Source: Holothuria scabra
Lineage: Eukaryota; Echinodermata; Holothuroidea; Aspidochirotida; Holothuriidae
DNA: 64,000 nucleotides
Direction: 5' to 3'
Assembly: GCA_037179385.1 (NCBI GenBank)
Contig: CM074196.1
Coordinates: forward strand, 28,913,986-28,977,985
Both the position numbers and the translations under genes were made by a program. This document shows, one piece after another, positions 1 to 37,200 of this stretch (its first letter is position 1; each line of letters begins with the position of its first letter). Below the pieces are notes generated by a model. It did no database searches. It saw only the letters and a program-made list of their open reading frames with translations, and was not told the origin of the DNA.

Positions 1-1245
1 GTTTGCGTTTCCTCCTCTTCCCTCCTACTGCCAGTACTGCTAAAGCTCTGTCACTCCAAAACCAGCATGTTGCTGGTAGTTCCTCTTGGGCCAAGGTAGT
101 CATGGTTTTCTGATGCTCCTTCATCAGTCTGTTGGTAGATCTTCCATTTCAGTTTCCAGGCAACCCTCAACTTCTGTCCCAGCTCAGGGGCAGGGTATGC
201 CATGCAGACCTGCACTTTCTTCAGTTAGTTGCGTGGCAATGGTCAACAGACTCCTTTTCTCTGAGGGCCTTTTGCAACGATCTGCATTCCTGGCATCCAA
301 AGCAAGGAGAGGATCCACGATTAAAATTTTTGATTCGAGGCTGGAGAAGTTCTTCTCCTAGGCAGAAAGTCACGCTGTCGATCACTTGGAAGCAACAGCA
401 GATCAACTGTGTGCCTTTTAGAAACTTCAGGTCAGCCCTTGCCTCTGTTCACTCAGGTTTTTCAGATGGCTCTTCAGTCAGCTCGAACAGCACAATCCTC
501 TCCTTGCTTAGGAGAATGTTTAGCCAGAGGCCCCCTCGTCAATGCCTAGCACCTTCCTGGTCAATCAAGGACGTCCTTTCTGCTCTTTCTCGAGGAAATT
601 TATGAGCCTATTTGTAATGCTCCTTTGGATGCCCTTACCAAGAAAACAGTCTTTTTGGTAGCCTCTGCTTCTGCTCGGAGATGCAGTGAACTACATGCTC
701 TTTCTGTCGAACCAGTGTTCCTGCGCTTTATACTGGATGGCATTTACCTGCTTCCGAATCCAAATTTTCTAGCCAAGAACCAGTGCAGAATCCTTCTCTT
801 CAGCTCCAGTTTTTCTGCCCCCTTTTCTTCGATCTCATCTGTAAGAGAGGATTGCTTCATCTGCCCAGTTCGTGCCTTGAAGTGGTATTTAGAAAAGACT
901 AAGGCCTTTAGGTCTTCCAAGGCATTTTTTCTTTTGCTTCATTCTCCCTATTCTTCTGCCTCAAAGGATATTATATCTCTGTCGCTTGTGGGTCTGATCA
1001 GCCTCTTCACTTCTCCAGATAATGCTTGTCAGGGCTTATGCTTCATCAGCAACATGGTTCAAGGGGGTTCCTCAGAAGAACATCATGAGAGCTGCTTTGT
1101 GGAAGTTTCCATCCACTCTTGTGGCCTGCTACCTCTCCAATGTTGTGTCTCCAGATGCTCTTTTTGTGATGTCCATTCTCTGTGGTTCCAGCCAGTCATT
1201 CTAGACGTCAGAGTCCTCCCACCATCATTGTGGTGCGACATCTGA
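1..1245 (+). mobile_element. Degenerate DIRS-type retroelement, RNase H end and tyrosine recombinase
   Basis: The plus strand reads as the 3' half of a DIRS1-like retroelement in several frames. Positions about 1-240 resemble the end of the RT/RNase H region (LVVPLGP, VDLPFQFPGN and LQLVAWQWS-like blocks). Positions 430-605 and 625-1000 resemble the tyrosine recombinase (FSQRPPRQ, then LTKKTVFLVASASARRCSEL with the first catalytic Arg). The C-terminal block continues in another frame at about 1022-1190 (VRAYASSATWFKGVP, WKFPST, ACYLSNVV with a candidate nucleophile Tyr). An in-frame stop ends the first block at about 605 and at least two frameshifts separate the blocks, so it cannot encode an enzyme. 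The 5' part (gag, RT) is outside the window. It lies upstream of the first visible EFTUD2 exon and so is probably inside an EFTUD2 intron. The assignment to DIRS rather than the related Ngaro group is from memory of motif order. Confidence 0.78.
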
Positions 1246-2627
1246 TTACATATGTAATTAGGAGATAATTAGGGACAATGTGGATTACCCAAAGCTTCCT
1301 GGTTTGAGGATACCACCATGACATGTCCTCACCAAAAGCTTTATACAAATACAGTTTATTTTAACCACTCTGGATACTGATCAACATGTTGAAGTGAATT
1401 TATTCATTTTAAGATAAGGACCATTAGGTTCCTATTAATTTTTCAGGACCGAATGCAGTTTGAATAACCGATCTGGTCATTGTGGGATTGAATCCAATGC
1501 TGGCTTAAAATGTTGCATATGAGGTTCCCATTAATGTAAAAGTTTAGCAAACAATTAATGAATATCACCACCCAGAGTATGAAACCAACTGACCATTCTC
1601 ATTTCATCTCTGGTGAAATGTACATACACTTAAAAAAAATGTACTGAAACATAGTGCTTTACAAGTTCTAAAAGATGCTTTGCTGTTAATGGTCTAAGGG
1701 CAGTGTCATTTATGTAACTGGCGGTTATGGCCAAGTCACTTATGTATTTCCTTTGCTCACCTGCCCATACAGGCCAGATAGATCAATGACTCTCCCCTAA
1801 GATTGAGCTTCCTCTGTATTTCCAGTTGTTATTACCTGTTATGTTCATTCCTATGATTTCTCCATGTTGAGTCGCAAAACTTGAATACTCAGAAATGGTA
1901 ATAAGTTGAATGATTGTAAACAAAGGTACAAGGCAAAATCAAAAAACTTTAAGATGAAAAACATATTTGAGTGAGCACTCATCATTTCAAGTAAACTCGG
2001 GGAACTTTAATGAAATCCATTGAATAAGTTATCAGAGAAGTTAAACGATTAGTGTTGTAGGCTCTCAATTTTTGATTAATTGTTCTGTATGAAAAATATT
2101 AGAAAAATTAAGGTCCTTGCAACATTAGGTTTGTTTTGAAATATGAATGATTGTGTGGTCCAAGCATTACTGTATGTTATATCTTTCTAAAACTTATGTT
2201 ATTCTATATAACCCCTTCGCTATGCATGATTTTGCTGCGAAACCATAATTTACCATGACTAAATACGCATGGTTTCACTGCGAAACCATAGCACTCAGCT
2301 GCGTTCTGGCATAGCTAAGTGTAAATCTATGGTATGTAATCATGTTTTGGACATGAAATAGGCTTGAAGAGGAGGTATTTAACACATGTGCAGCCTCTTG
2401 GGGCATAGTGAGCGCAAATATGGCGCCATCCATACAAAAACGTAGTATTTGGGGGAACCAGTATATATAAACTACATATACTTAAAACAGTACATAGTTT
2501 GGAGGGATGGATCCCCTTCTGAAGCCAAATGGTTAAGGATGTGCCATACTACCCTGTATCTAGATATGTTCATTGTTTAGAGCTAGAATGACATTTGTTT
2601 AAGTGAAAGATTGCTTTCTTTTTGCAG
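1246..2627. other. EFTUD2 intron sequence upstream of first visible exon
   Basis: No coding signal is seen. It includes a dispersed repeat at about 1690-1800 whose reverse complement occurs at about 13025-13140. It also has a small palindromic patch at 2230-2300, where TGCGAAACCAT-like words recur in both orientations. A pyrimidine-rich tract and CAG acceptor at its end lead into the exon at 2628. Confidence 0.6.
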
Positions 2628-26633
<24,006 letters not shown>

Positions 26634-28100
26634 ACACCCTCTGTACAACCAATGGAGAAGTTTCCTTTCAGCAGGAGATAAGCATTGTAGAATATCATAG
26701 TCAATTGTGATTCAGACTGGTCAGAACAAATATGAGAGAAATCTTGTGAAAGCTGGAAAATGCTTGGTTCAGATCCATTGTAATTTATCAAAAACTGAGC
26801 ACAGTTATCAAGTTGTGATGGAATACAGTCTCTGGTTGATCTAACTTGGTTGGAAGGCATTTGACACTGATCTTTTTCAATCTTGAAACTATTGAACTGT
26901 TTGGTTTGATCTGGCAGCATATAAATTTACATGAATATTGGGGGAGGGGTCAAGGGTCCCAGTTGGAGTGTGCAGGTGAAAGCTGTGAGTAAAACTTTAA
27001 AGTTGCTCAAAATGCAGTTAGTGTTTATTTTGCATTTGGGTGGGAAAGGTATGTAGAACAAGGAAATGGCATTTTCAGAGAATGTAGAATGATGATGCTT
27101 CTTACATATTATCACCAGAACCAAAATTCTAATCCACAGCCATTTTCAATTAATATTCTGGGTGTAGCTATAAGGCCTTGTGTATCCTTAAATTCTAATA
27201 TTGAATTTTGGTCAACACTAAAGCAGTTTACCATTAGATGTTGGTTAGACTCTTTAGATATTTTCAGCTGTTTCTTTGTATACAATTTACAAATACCCAG
27301 GGCTCTGCAAAAGAGACTCTTCTTTTATAGAATATATAAGTTGGTTACTCACCAAATATGAAACATATTGTGATAATATCAATGTTGCCAATTTAACTGC
27401 TTTGTCATCTGAAATTAGTCTGTAACAGCAGTCAACTGGATTGTCAGGAATGTCATAACCAGAAAAAGACAAGGGAGGGGGGTGGTGGGAATAGAGTGGA
27501 CCCCTAGAAAATTAGAAATGGTTCCATAATACACCTCCATTTAATACCTTTTGTGACCTCAGGTCTGGCCTTTAAAGAAATGTGCTGGCAGTAGTTGCTG
27601 TTAAAGTTTTTTAAAGGATTACTAAAGGGGAAAACTTTATCCACACCATTCATAACAGGGAGGCTGATTATCTTTTGTGATTCAAAACTCAGTCCATGCT
27701 AGATGAACAAAGTATGTTTCTATTATTAATGCTATATTTTAATTCTGCTGTTTCACATTGTGAAAATTACAAGCCATTGCAACTTATTTAATATGAAACA
27801 TTCATTTTGACTCCATAACGCTAGATTTGCTGCAAAATTAATGAGTAGTGATGTCATTTGTGTTCAACATTGTCTCTGGGTATGTTGCCAAAAGTGCATA
27901 CATATGAAAAATGGCAGATCTAGGCTGGAACACGACAGGTGCTTGTCCACTGAACTCTATGGACTGTTATGCATGTTCAAATATGCTTCATAATGGGTCA
28001 ACACCATCATCATTGCCTAGTATGTTGTTGAGTCCCAAGGGGCACAAGCATAACAGAGTAAGAGATAGAGGGATGAGCGAGACATCAAACAACACCTGGG
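26634..28100 (+). other. Probable EFTUD2 3' UTR and downstream flank
   Basis: The stretch follows the EFTUD2 stop codon and contains no recognisable coding region. I did not find an AATAAA or ATTAAA signal that convincingly fixes the cleavage site. The first canonical AATAAA words I noticed are at about 28325, inside a LINE relic, and at 29707. Short open frames here do not resemble known proteins. Confidence 0.4.
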
Positions 28101-28880
28101 TCTGCAAATTGGGGTAGTTTGTTCCAATTATTGATGGAAAGAAGAAAGACCCATACCTGGAGGTTGTTCAATTAATATACTTAAGGGCTTTGCTACTATT
28201 GGAAGTTGATTTTCAATGATAGTAGAGTAGGAGTAATCATGAAAATGGGCAAGTTTTATCATCCACCTTGCTTGAAGAACAGTGAGCTGATTGAGATGAA
28301 GCAGTTTACCCAAGGATTTAAAATAATAAAACAAGCAGGACTCTTACTAGCAATCAATTTATCACAAATTGAGTTCCTCCTCAGTGGATAGTCCATCATA
28401 CCCACATTGATGCTGGTAGCTGGTTATTAAGGATTTTATTCATATAACATAGTCTTTTCATTTCCTATGGCTCTTCATTGGAGGAAGATTCACTTTTTCA
28501 AGAGGGTCAGTCATGGAACCTTCTCTCTGGATGTACTAAAATTAACACTTACACATTTTGTGGCCCTTAGCTGGACTTTTTCCATTGCAGTTTATATCCC
28601 CCTGCTGTTGGGGACAGCACAATCCACACTGCTTCAACCAAGTAAATTTACCATAGTTTTTACTTTTCAGCAGGCAATGTCTAAGAATTCTTTTTGAAAG
28701 ACCTCACATTGGGCCTGCTTTAGTGGTCATTTTATTTTATATGAGTTGACCATTTAAAGTGGTCTGAGATGGTGACACCCAAGTAGGGGTTGAAGTATGC
28801 AATCTTTATGGTAAAATGTAGTTGTCTGAGTACTCAGGACAATGACCAGTCAAAGCTTGTATTCCCTTCCTGGATGTGTC
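28100..28880 (-). mobile_element. Decayed LINE reverse transcriptase fragment (minus)
   Basis: Read on the minus strand from about 28880 downward, broken frames give LGVTISDHFKWSTHIK, then about 28640-28500 a VDCAVPNSRG..MEKVQLRATK block, then NLPPMK. These match the C-terminal half of non-LTR (CR1/L2-like) reverse transcriptases, whose usual blocks are LGVxIsxdLkWsxHI and iExVQRRAt. Several stops and frameshifts interrupt it. An INNWNKLP-like block near 28150 fits the family's wNsLP motif. Confidence 0.65.
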
Positions 28881-31095
28881 CATGGATATCTGATGCAAAA
28901 GTGAGTAAATAAGTTGTAGGAATCTACTCTTACACAGTTAGGTTCTTTTGCGATACAGTTCACTTCGATAAGATGCCTTGGCAATGACTATATTAGGCAA
29001 GATGTGAGTGCAGAAAATGACATCACTTTGTAAACTTGGAATAAGTAGTAGTTGCCTGTCATCACCATTTTGAGTCTCATGTTACTTAAATACTGAACAC
29101 AAAGGGAAATTGGAGGTATTAAGTTATATCCATGGAACATTACCTATAATGAATGGTGAACATTTCTGTCATGTTTTGCATCATAAATTGTTACCCCAGA
29201 ATCTTTGCAGCATTTGTTAGACCACTATTTTGAACATTTGAGTATTTCAGCTAAGTTGCATAAACAACAGGCACCCATGCCCACAATGTAGGTGTAACCT
29301 TAGGAGAAAGTGGTATCATGGAATTTCAGTGAATTGTGGGAACTGTGGTTCGCACTTAAAGGAATGTGAATCCTAGGATACTTTCATTTGCAATTAAAAT
29401 GCCACAATTCCTTTCAAATTGTTAAAGCCTGGCACTGAATCTCAAGGTGCCATTTTGATGTGTAAGTTGGACTTGTAAATATTTCGATCAACTTTAGAGT
29501 AGCTCCTATGAGGTGAATGATATTTCTAAATGATAAATTTGTAGTGTAGATCCACGCCTTAAACTATGAAAGTTTGGTACAAAGCATCATGGGGGATTTT
29601 TCTGGGGTTATTTACATTTGAAAACAATTGGCTAAATCAGCTATACCTGTCATTTAGTCAAAAGATTTTGTGTTTAGTCGTGCTTTTTACATGACCTGAT
29701 TTTTTTAATAAAATTCTAATGCCATGTGTATATTTCTGTCTTTGTATCTTTTTTTTAACCAAAACTACCCATCCGCAATTTTTCAAGGGCGTTGTCAGTC
29801 CCCTTAACTTGGATTAGTGTGGTAGTCTATCCTGTTTTGCAGATGGCTCTTGAGAATTGTGGGACAATATTTCCTCTCTGGATTTTGAAATTGTGGAGAA
29901 ATATTACTTTTCCTTGGATGTGTGTATTTTTAGACCTGATAAATGTTGAAAGATACTTTGAAGTGAAATAGGAAAAATTTGTGAGATTTAGCTTTTGTTT
30001 CTAAAAAGTTTGAGGTCCACTGCTTTTGCCCTTTAAGTAAGAAGACTTTCTACTTCTCTCTATTGAGTCTGTAAACTATGGCAATCAAGACTCTGTTGCC
30101 TTGCCATTGGTAGAAGGAATGTAGCACATTTCTTGGAATACAGACAGCAATGGATCTAATAGTTAGAATGTTTGAATATATGGTCCTCACAATCCATTGA
30201 CCCATAACTGTGTAAAAGCCATGGTCATCACTAGATTTATCAAGAAGGTTAGAAGTTTAGGAGTAAACCACAACCAATCAAACCAGGGGGTAGCCAGGAT
30301 TGTGTCATGAGGGGTGGGGGGTTGATGTCATGGGGAGGTCTAGGGCAAGACTCGAGGGAAAAGTCAAAGGATGGAAAAAATAATGTTATTTTAGGTTTTT
30401 TTGCATTGCAAGGTTGGTTCATGGGGGGGTTCTAACCCCCCTTTCCCCCTCCCCATGGCTTCACCACTGAACCAAACCAAATCCATTGTACTTGACAGAG
30501 ATAAAAGTTATTTGGGGGTCACCAGCTTTCAAGTTTCTGTTTATGAAAGTATACCTCAAGTCAAAAAATTCAAAAAATATTTATTGAATAGCATGCAAAA
30601 TAATTCTAACAGTCCAACTCCAATCTCCATAGGACATTTTTGAGCCAAGATAAAAAATTTTGACATTTTTGAGCCAAGATAAAAAAATGTTGCAGTTTAT
30701 TTTCTTAAATTAAAATGGTATATTTGTTGGAGTTGGACTTGTTGAATATATGTTTTTGAATATTTTTACTTTAATTCTAACCTCAAACTTTTGATTTTCT
30801 CTGCAAGTTATGCTGTAATTCTTCCAATTAACTTACTTTACACCGTCGTTGATACTTCCCCATCCCCTGGTTGCAATAGACCCTGCTATCTCAACATTCA
30901 ATTGGTATGGAAACATTAAGGGAAAGAGCTTAGAAATCAATAACTAATAAACCTTTACCTAGAAAATCCTTTCCACCATTGGGTTTCCAATTGACGTTGG
31001 TTCATTGTTAACTTTGTGTCTTCAACATAGTTTGATAAGGGGGAGACCTGTGGACTGCATATCGTATGGGAGATCATTCTTAAAGCAGCTGTTGA
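28881..31095. other. Intergenic sequence without recognised genes
   Basis: No coding similarity was found on either strand. An AATAAA lies at 29707-29712. A short duplicated phrase (GACATTTTTGAGCCAAGATA) recurs at about 30632 and 30661. Confidence 0.5.
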
Positions 31096-31265
31096 GGCAA
31101 TGTCGGAAATAACTGTTTAACAAAGTGTTTCTTGATTGGCTGTTGCCATTGTATTGTATCGATTGTATTCTTTGTTCGGGTTAGGGTTTAGGTGAGGGAT
31201 TAGGGTTATCGTTAGCCAGTTAGGAAATTTCTTGTTAAACAGTGCGCATCGCCCCGAAATAAATG
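31096..31265. mobile_element. Short inverted-repeat element (MITE), copy 1
   Basis: The core reads ACTGTTTAACAAAGTG at the left and ends CTTGTTAAACAGTGCGCATC, giving terminal inverted repeats. The interior shares GATTGGCTGTTGCCATTGTA and GGGTTAGGGTTT words with a second copy at 62018-62195. It is non-coding. The family could not be assigned, and target duplications are not clear. Confidence 0.75.
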
Positions 31266-34200
31266 TTATTTCAGGAGAATGAATAGTTATTATTACCCCC
31301 AGTTTATCTCGCTCACCTCATACTTTAGTCTACTTCACCACGTATGTCGTAGTACCAACGAGACTGGAGAGTTCTTTGGTAGTAGACGGTGGCGCTACGC
31401 TTAGATAATAAGCCGTAGCCCCCTACAAAAGTGTCCCACCCCCACCACGAAAAAAATCTAGCTAAGCCACTGTATAGCATACAGGTAGCCCAATATCTTT
31501 AGCTGATCGAAATTAATGAAGTGTTACAGTATTGATGCACCAAAATTAGGCTACATGTAGCCAAAACTGGAAAAAAAACGTGGCCCGACTTAACTGAAAT
31601 TAAGCCGTAAAACCTCGCCTAACTACTACATGGCTTGTGCTATAACGCTAAGTATAGGAAGTTTAGAGTGATGTTCTGGCCTGACCGACATTCTGTGGAA
31701 AAAACGAGGAAGTTTTACCAAAAGTAGGGGAATTGGGCTTTGTCTCGATATATTCGAAATTTTTGAAATGACTATACTTCGAGTCATCCAACATTGGTTG
31801 AAGTTGCCATACAACGACATAAAGCTATTATCTAAATTTTTCACTTTGGCGTCATGATTGAGAAGACTAAAATGTTTCTCAAATTTTTCAAGTCGTGCTT
31901 GTTGAAAATATCCACAGAGCTAAATCTGTTTGCTGTATAGATTAAATTGATTACCCAGTGGTTACATTTATCACCACCACATATATAGAAATCACACTTA
32001 TGCCCTGTGCACAGGAGTGCGGTAACTTGTGAACAAGAGTTTTAGGACCTAAATTTCATCCAAAATTGTAAACTTGTAAAAACTGAGAACAAATTTGATA
32101 CCCCAAAAGCTCACATTTTTTATTTTGTCATATATGTACGAGGTGAAGACCGCCGTCCAAATTTTCACAAATTTGAATTTCGTACATGTATCTGGAAAAA
32201 CTCGAGAAGCTACTTTTTGATTCCACAAAACCTGGTATGTTTTTCTTACATAGAAAAACTTAAGCGAGCCCGAATCCTTTTAAAAGTTTAAATTAAAAGT
32301 AAAAAAGTATCATGATATTCATGATAAAACCTTCGCAAAAAATCGAAAAGACTTCGGCCAGCTTATGGAAAACAATTAGGCCTACCTGAACTTGGCATTT
32401 TTTGTTTTCAAAATATTATGGTGTGTTTGAATTAAAAAATGCAGCAAGTAGAGAACAGAACTTATCGATTTAATATCGTCCTTTAAAACAATTACACTCA
32501 TTGACGTGGCCTATCTAATCGTAGTGCCACCTCCGATTGACGCAGAGCATACGGAAAATTACGGGTCCCCTTATATAGCCAGACGGGGATTTCCGAGGCT
32601 TAAATTTTTAAGCAGCCATAATTTGAGATTTCATTCAAAATAAAATGCCTACTTCAGTAAAAATGAGCAAAACAATCGGCTCGATTAAGAATTTCTGTGG
32701 AAGACGGTGTGTATTGATCCCTTTTCCGTATTGATATGTGTACCACTACCAAATTGATGAAATGGTTTCATCTTTCTGAAAAAACCTATGCAATAGAAAT
32801 GGAAACATTTTTGTGATTAAGAATTTTTTGCGTCAAATTCAAGGTGTACTGAATTGATAAAACTGTCTATGCTCCTGTTCGAACCCCAGACCATACATGA
32901 TTTCACTACTAACGCATTTTGAAACAACGGTATGTCATTTTACCAGATTATGCTAAATTAACTGTCAGGTCGGCCTATATAAAGTTTTTCTCACCAGGGT
33001 TGTACATCTGCGTTTTTTATATGGGCAAACAACTTTCAACAGCCGAAATCTCAGATCGTATCCGTGACCGGACTCGTCTATAAGCAATCCACCCACACGA
33101 ACGCGAAAACACAACCGCTACACACACACAAACACACTCTCACGTTGACACACATATACACAAAACACAGATAAATGGGGCATTAAATGCAGTATTATTG
33201 CTCAAATTGACATTTCCTGGAAGCCCTGAAGTCATCTGCACACCACAATGTTACATTTTGTTTATTCTGCCTAATTTTGTTTTTTTTTTTTTAAATCTGC
33301 CCCAATATTAATGGGCAAAACGTTATGTTTGTCCACAATATTTTCATTGGTGGGATAATTGCACCTTCCCCCAGGATCAACGCTCTTGTTTCTCACATAA
33401 AATGTGTAGTAAAATATTCAGTGACCTCAAAGTTAGGGTCACAGAAGGGAGACTGTGGAAACGGTTGACCATAAACTGCCTGAATGAGTCATGAAGTTTT
33501 ATAACCACTCAGACTCATTTTTTACTGAATTTTATTCGAACAAAGTTTTGAAATAAAATGGATATTTAGGACAAAGACTGAAAAGTGTTTGTTATTAAGC
33601 TGCTCAAATGTCTTTTTGAGTTTCATTTGATTTCATTTGATTTTTATGTGATAATCATGGTGCGTTTTTACTTTTCAAGCCAATTTTGTTTAGAGTTTAC
33701 TATGTAAAAACACGTAAGGAATGTTAAGAATCAAACGGCTGTTCGAATGTTTCCAACCAGTGGCAAGTTGCTCCGGGTCCAGGCCGCCACGTTTAGGGTT
33801 CGCCAAATCGAGATGAATTAAAACAATGTTTGGTCTACCATATGCTGGGAGCTAAGGGTGGCGCCAGCACGGCGAGGGAATCCCCCCCCCCTCCCTCCGG
33901 AGGGCTGCCCTCCGTTGGGGAGAAGATCCAGTTTTGTCGGGAGCCTCCATCTATGATAGAAAAGTAGTAACCCGATAAACTTCAGCTTTCCCCTCGACGA
34001 TCTCCCTGATTTTGCTTACGATAAGACATTCATCGAGAAAATTCAAAATTCCCAATCTTCTTTTAAACAATCCAAACAAATTTCAATGTAATCTCCAGAT
34101 TTTCGAACATTTGAAAAGAAAGAAAAACAAAATAAAATTAAAAAAAAAGCAAAACAAATCAAATTTCACCGTGCGACAAATTATGAGACTTCAACCAACT

Positions 34201-37200
34201 TCAGCCTTGATTTTGCCCCATATGACCTTAAGCAGATTGATCTTTCAATAAGGACCTCAATTTTCGATTCTCCTCTACAAAAAAAACCTGTTTTTTTTTT
34301 TTTTCAAATTTCCTGCCACGAAATTCCTTCAGTATATATAGTATATATAATTTGTTGTTTTTCAAATATATGATGAAAGGGAACCAAGCTTTTGGGGGGA
34401 AATCTTGAACAGATCAAATTTCTTCAAAAAATTTCAAAATTTTCTTCAAAACATGCTTTTCAAATATATCAGTTTAAAAACTGAAAAAAGGGCCAAAAAT
34501 TTCGGCCCGCGCGTCTCAAATGCTTCCAGTAACGTCCCACCAAGAACTGTCTCCTTTGTCGGGGATTCGAAATGCTCGCCCCCCCCCCTCCCCGTCGGGG
34601 AGCCTGGCCCCGTGCCTACCCCGACTTTGATATTGAAATCGCCATTGAAACTTTTTAAGTTGTTCAAACCTACATATGATTACCCCCGGAAGTTGGCGGC
34701 AGGGGCGCCAATTTTGCTTCATGTCCCTGGCGCCACAACTCCTGGCTGAGACACTGTCCTAAACGTCTGCCCAAAATTCAGTTCTACGGAGATTTTCATT
34801 GTGCTGCTCTTCCCGCCTTGTTCATCTGTGATGTAATAAAAAATTGTGTGATACATTTCGAGTATGGAATTTGGTGTAATTTTTACAAATTTACAATTGT
34901 TTTTGAACTTATGTCCTTTAAATCTTGTAAAAAAAATCATGCAACTGTGAAAAAGAGCATATGTGTCGTTCCAATGTGGGTATATATGTTGACTAATCTT
35001 CGGCAATTGATGGGGACTGCAGTCAGCTGCAGAAAACAGTTTAGCCCAGTGGATATTTTCTACAGGCACAGATATGCTGTCAATGGCAACCCACGCAAAT
35101 GTTGGATGACTGAGGTATTTAAGAAATTTCGTCTCCCCTAAATACTGATCATGCGAGACAGTATGAAGTCACTATTTTTAAAGAAAATTTCCTTCTATTT
35201 CCACCGACATTTTCGTCAAAATCACTACCTTCAAACTTGCTAGGTTTGTTTCATTGAACTTTGCAAGTTAGTCATTTTGATTCATCAATGCTGTCACATT
35301 AATTGATGAATGCTGGCCGATATTATATTGATTAACTATACATGTTGAGATTTCCTGCAGTGTTTTATTGATGTGGTGCGTATTTGCCCCGTGGGTGCAC
35401 CTTTGCAAGGAACGTGGCCGAGTATGCATTCATGTATCCTGGAAAACGTTTGTTATTGTTATTCATACAGAATGACCCTCGAAGTACGCTGGGTCAGTCG
35501 AGGCCAGACCCACGTACGTTTTTAATATTTTAACATTTTATCATTGGTAAGTTCTAGCTGAGGGGAGGGAAAGAAGACCCCCCCTTTGTGCCCCTAGCTG
35601 CACCAACGATGATTACCACCATCAGTGGCGTAGCCACGGGGGGGGGCCTAGGTCCCCCCCCCCCCCCAGATTTTCTTCAGGCCCCTCCAGATTTTTTGCG
35701 TCCTAAAGTAACTGAAAAAATAAAATATCTGAACGGAAATAAACTTTGAAGTATTTCCTTCAAAACAGTAAATAAATAAAATGTGTAAAAATTAAAAAAA
35801 AAAACATGGATGAATGTGTGTAAAACACATTTTGTGCGCACGTATGAAATCAAGTAATAACTTTAAAATGCCTACTTTCACTAAATTAGATACCGTTTGT
35901 GATCTGCACTGTCGTTTACTGCATTTCAATTCGAAACGAACGTCTCGACGACAAACTTTAATGTGACTTTGTTAGGTTAAGACCCTTCTGCCTTTCGGAT
36001 GGCTGATTGATTTGCTGAAAATAAGGCAATCGTACACTGGAGACCACTCTTACACGACCATTCCTATACTTTATTATACACAAAATATGCCGTAAGCAGG
36101 TAAGAGTAAGGTACTGCCTTCGGATAATTCTTCCCTTCCATCCTTAACAAGTAGGCCTATGTGGTGCCTCACTCCTGCCCATGACAAGTGCCACTGTGGG
36201 ACGATTTTTTTCGACAAGTCCTCTTTTTACTAGTTGGCACTGGCGTCCGGGGGATTTGTAAAATGTCCACAAGGTCCGGATTTCATGTGTTTCCCACATG
36301 ATCCATACTTCTGCTTTGCGGTTCAATTATTTTGAGAGATTTATTCGTAGTATTTTAATTTTGACTACGTAATGTACCGATGAACAATTAATACTGCACC
36401 ATTTTGCACATTGTTTCTTTAGATGTATGTATGTCTCTTGTAAAATCTCTACAAAAACTAACAATATTTTGTTTTTTTCATGCTCCCCAAAAAAGGGAAA
36501 CTCCTAAAATTTAGGCCTATAATCAGTTCAAAGTTTTGCCAAACATAGCACAATTTTGCATCTAGGAAATCTAACGCAAAGAAAGTTTCTCAGAGGGGGA
36601 CACAACTACTCTTGGTTTTCCTGTTAAAGGGTAAGCTACTGCCTTAGATAAGCTGAAATCCATTCAAATATTGCCGCATTTGCTGCTGGGTACATCCAGT
36701 TTAAAACACGTGGGAAGTGCAGTTTCCGGCCATCTGGAGGGGTTTTAAAGCCCCAAAAATTGCGACTCCTCAACAATAAATACGTAAGTTTTTAATGTAA
36801 ACGTCCAAGATGTTTGTCATACTCTTTTGAAAAAGTAGATTGAAGTGGAATTTTCTTTTTCCTTGTTTTCTTCCTCTTATTATTATAATTTTTTTTAAGT
36901 AAAGAACTTTTTTCATCGTCGTGAAACGGTACATGCCTACGTAGGACCTACACTTACACTTGTACATATTACCCAACAAAAACGGTGGTGTGAATTTAAC
37001 ACAAGATTCCTTTCATTGAGTTTTCACAAACAAAAGTTCCATCTTTCTGCACAAATAGACTTTAAGGAGAAGATAAAAGTAAACCCTTTTCCCTAAAGGA
37101 AAAGGTTTCATAGTATTTTCCGTCCTAAACGTGCAAATATTGCATTACAAAATATTAAAAATAAATATAAACGCTTACAAATGAGATGTAAAGTAATGTA

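Noticed and set aside
34818..35141. 107-codon open frame, with a 116-codon frame on the other strand
   Set aside because: No recognisable motifs; overlapping frames on both strands are expected by chance in this low-complexity region.
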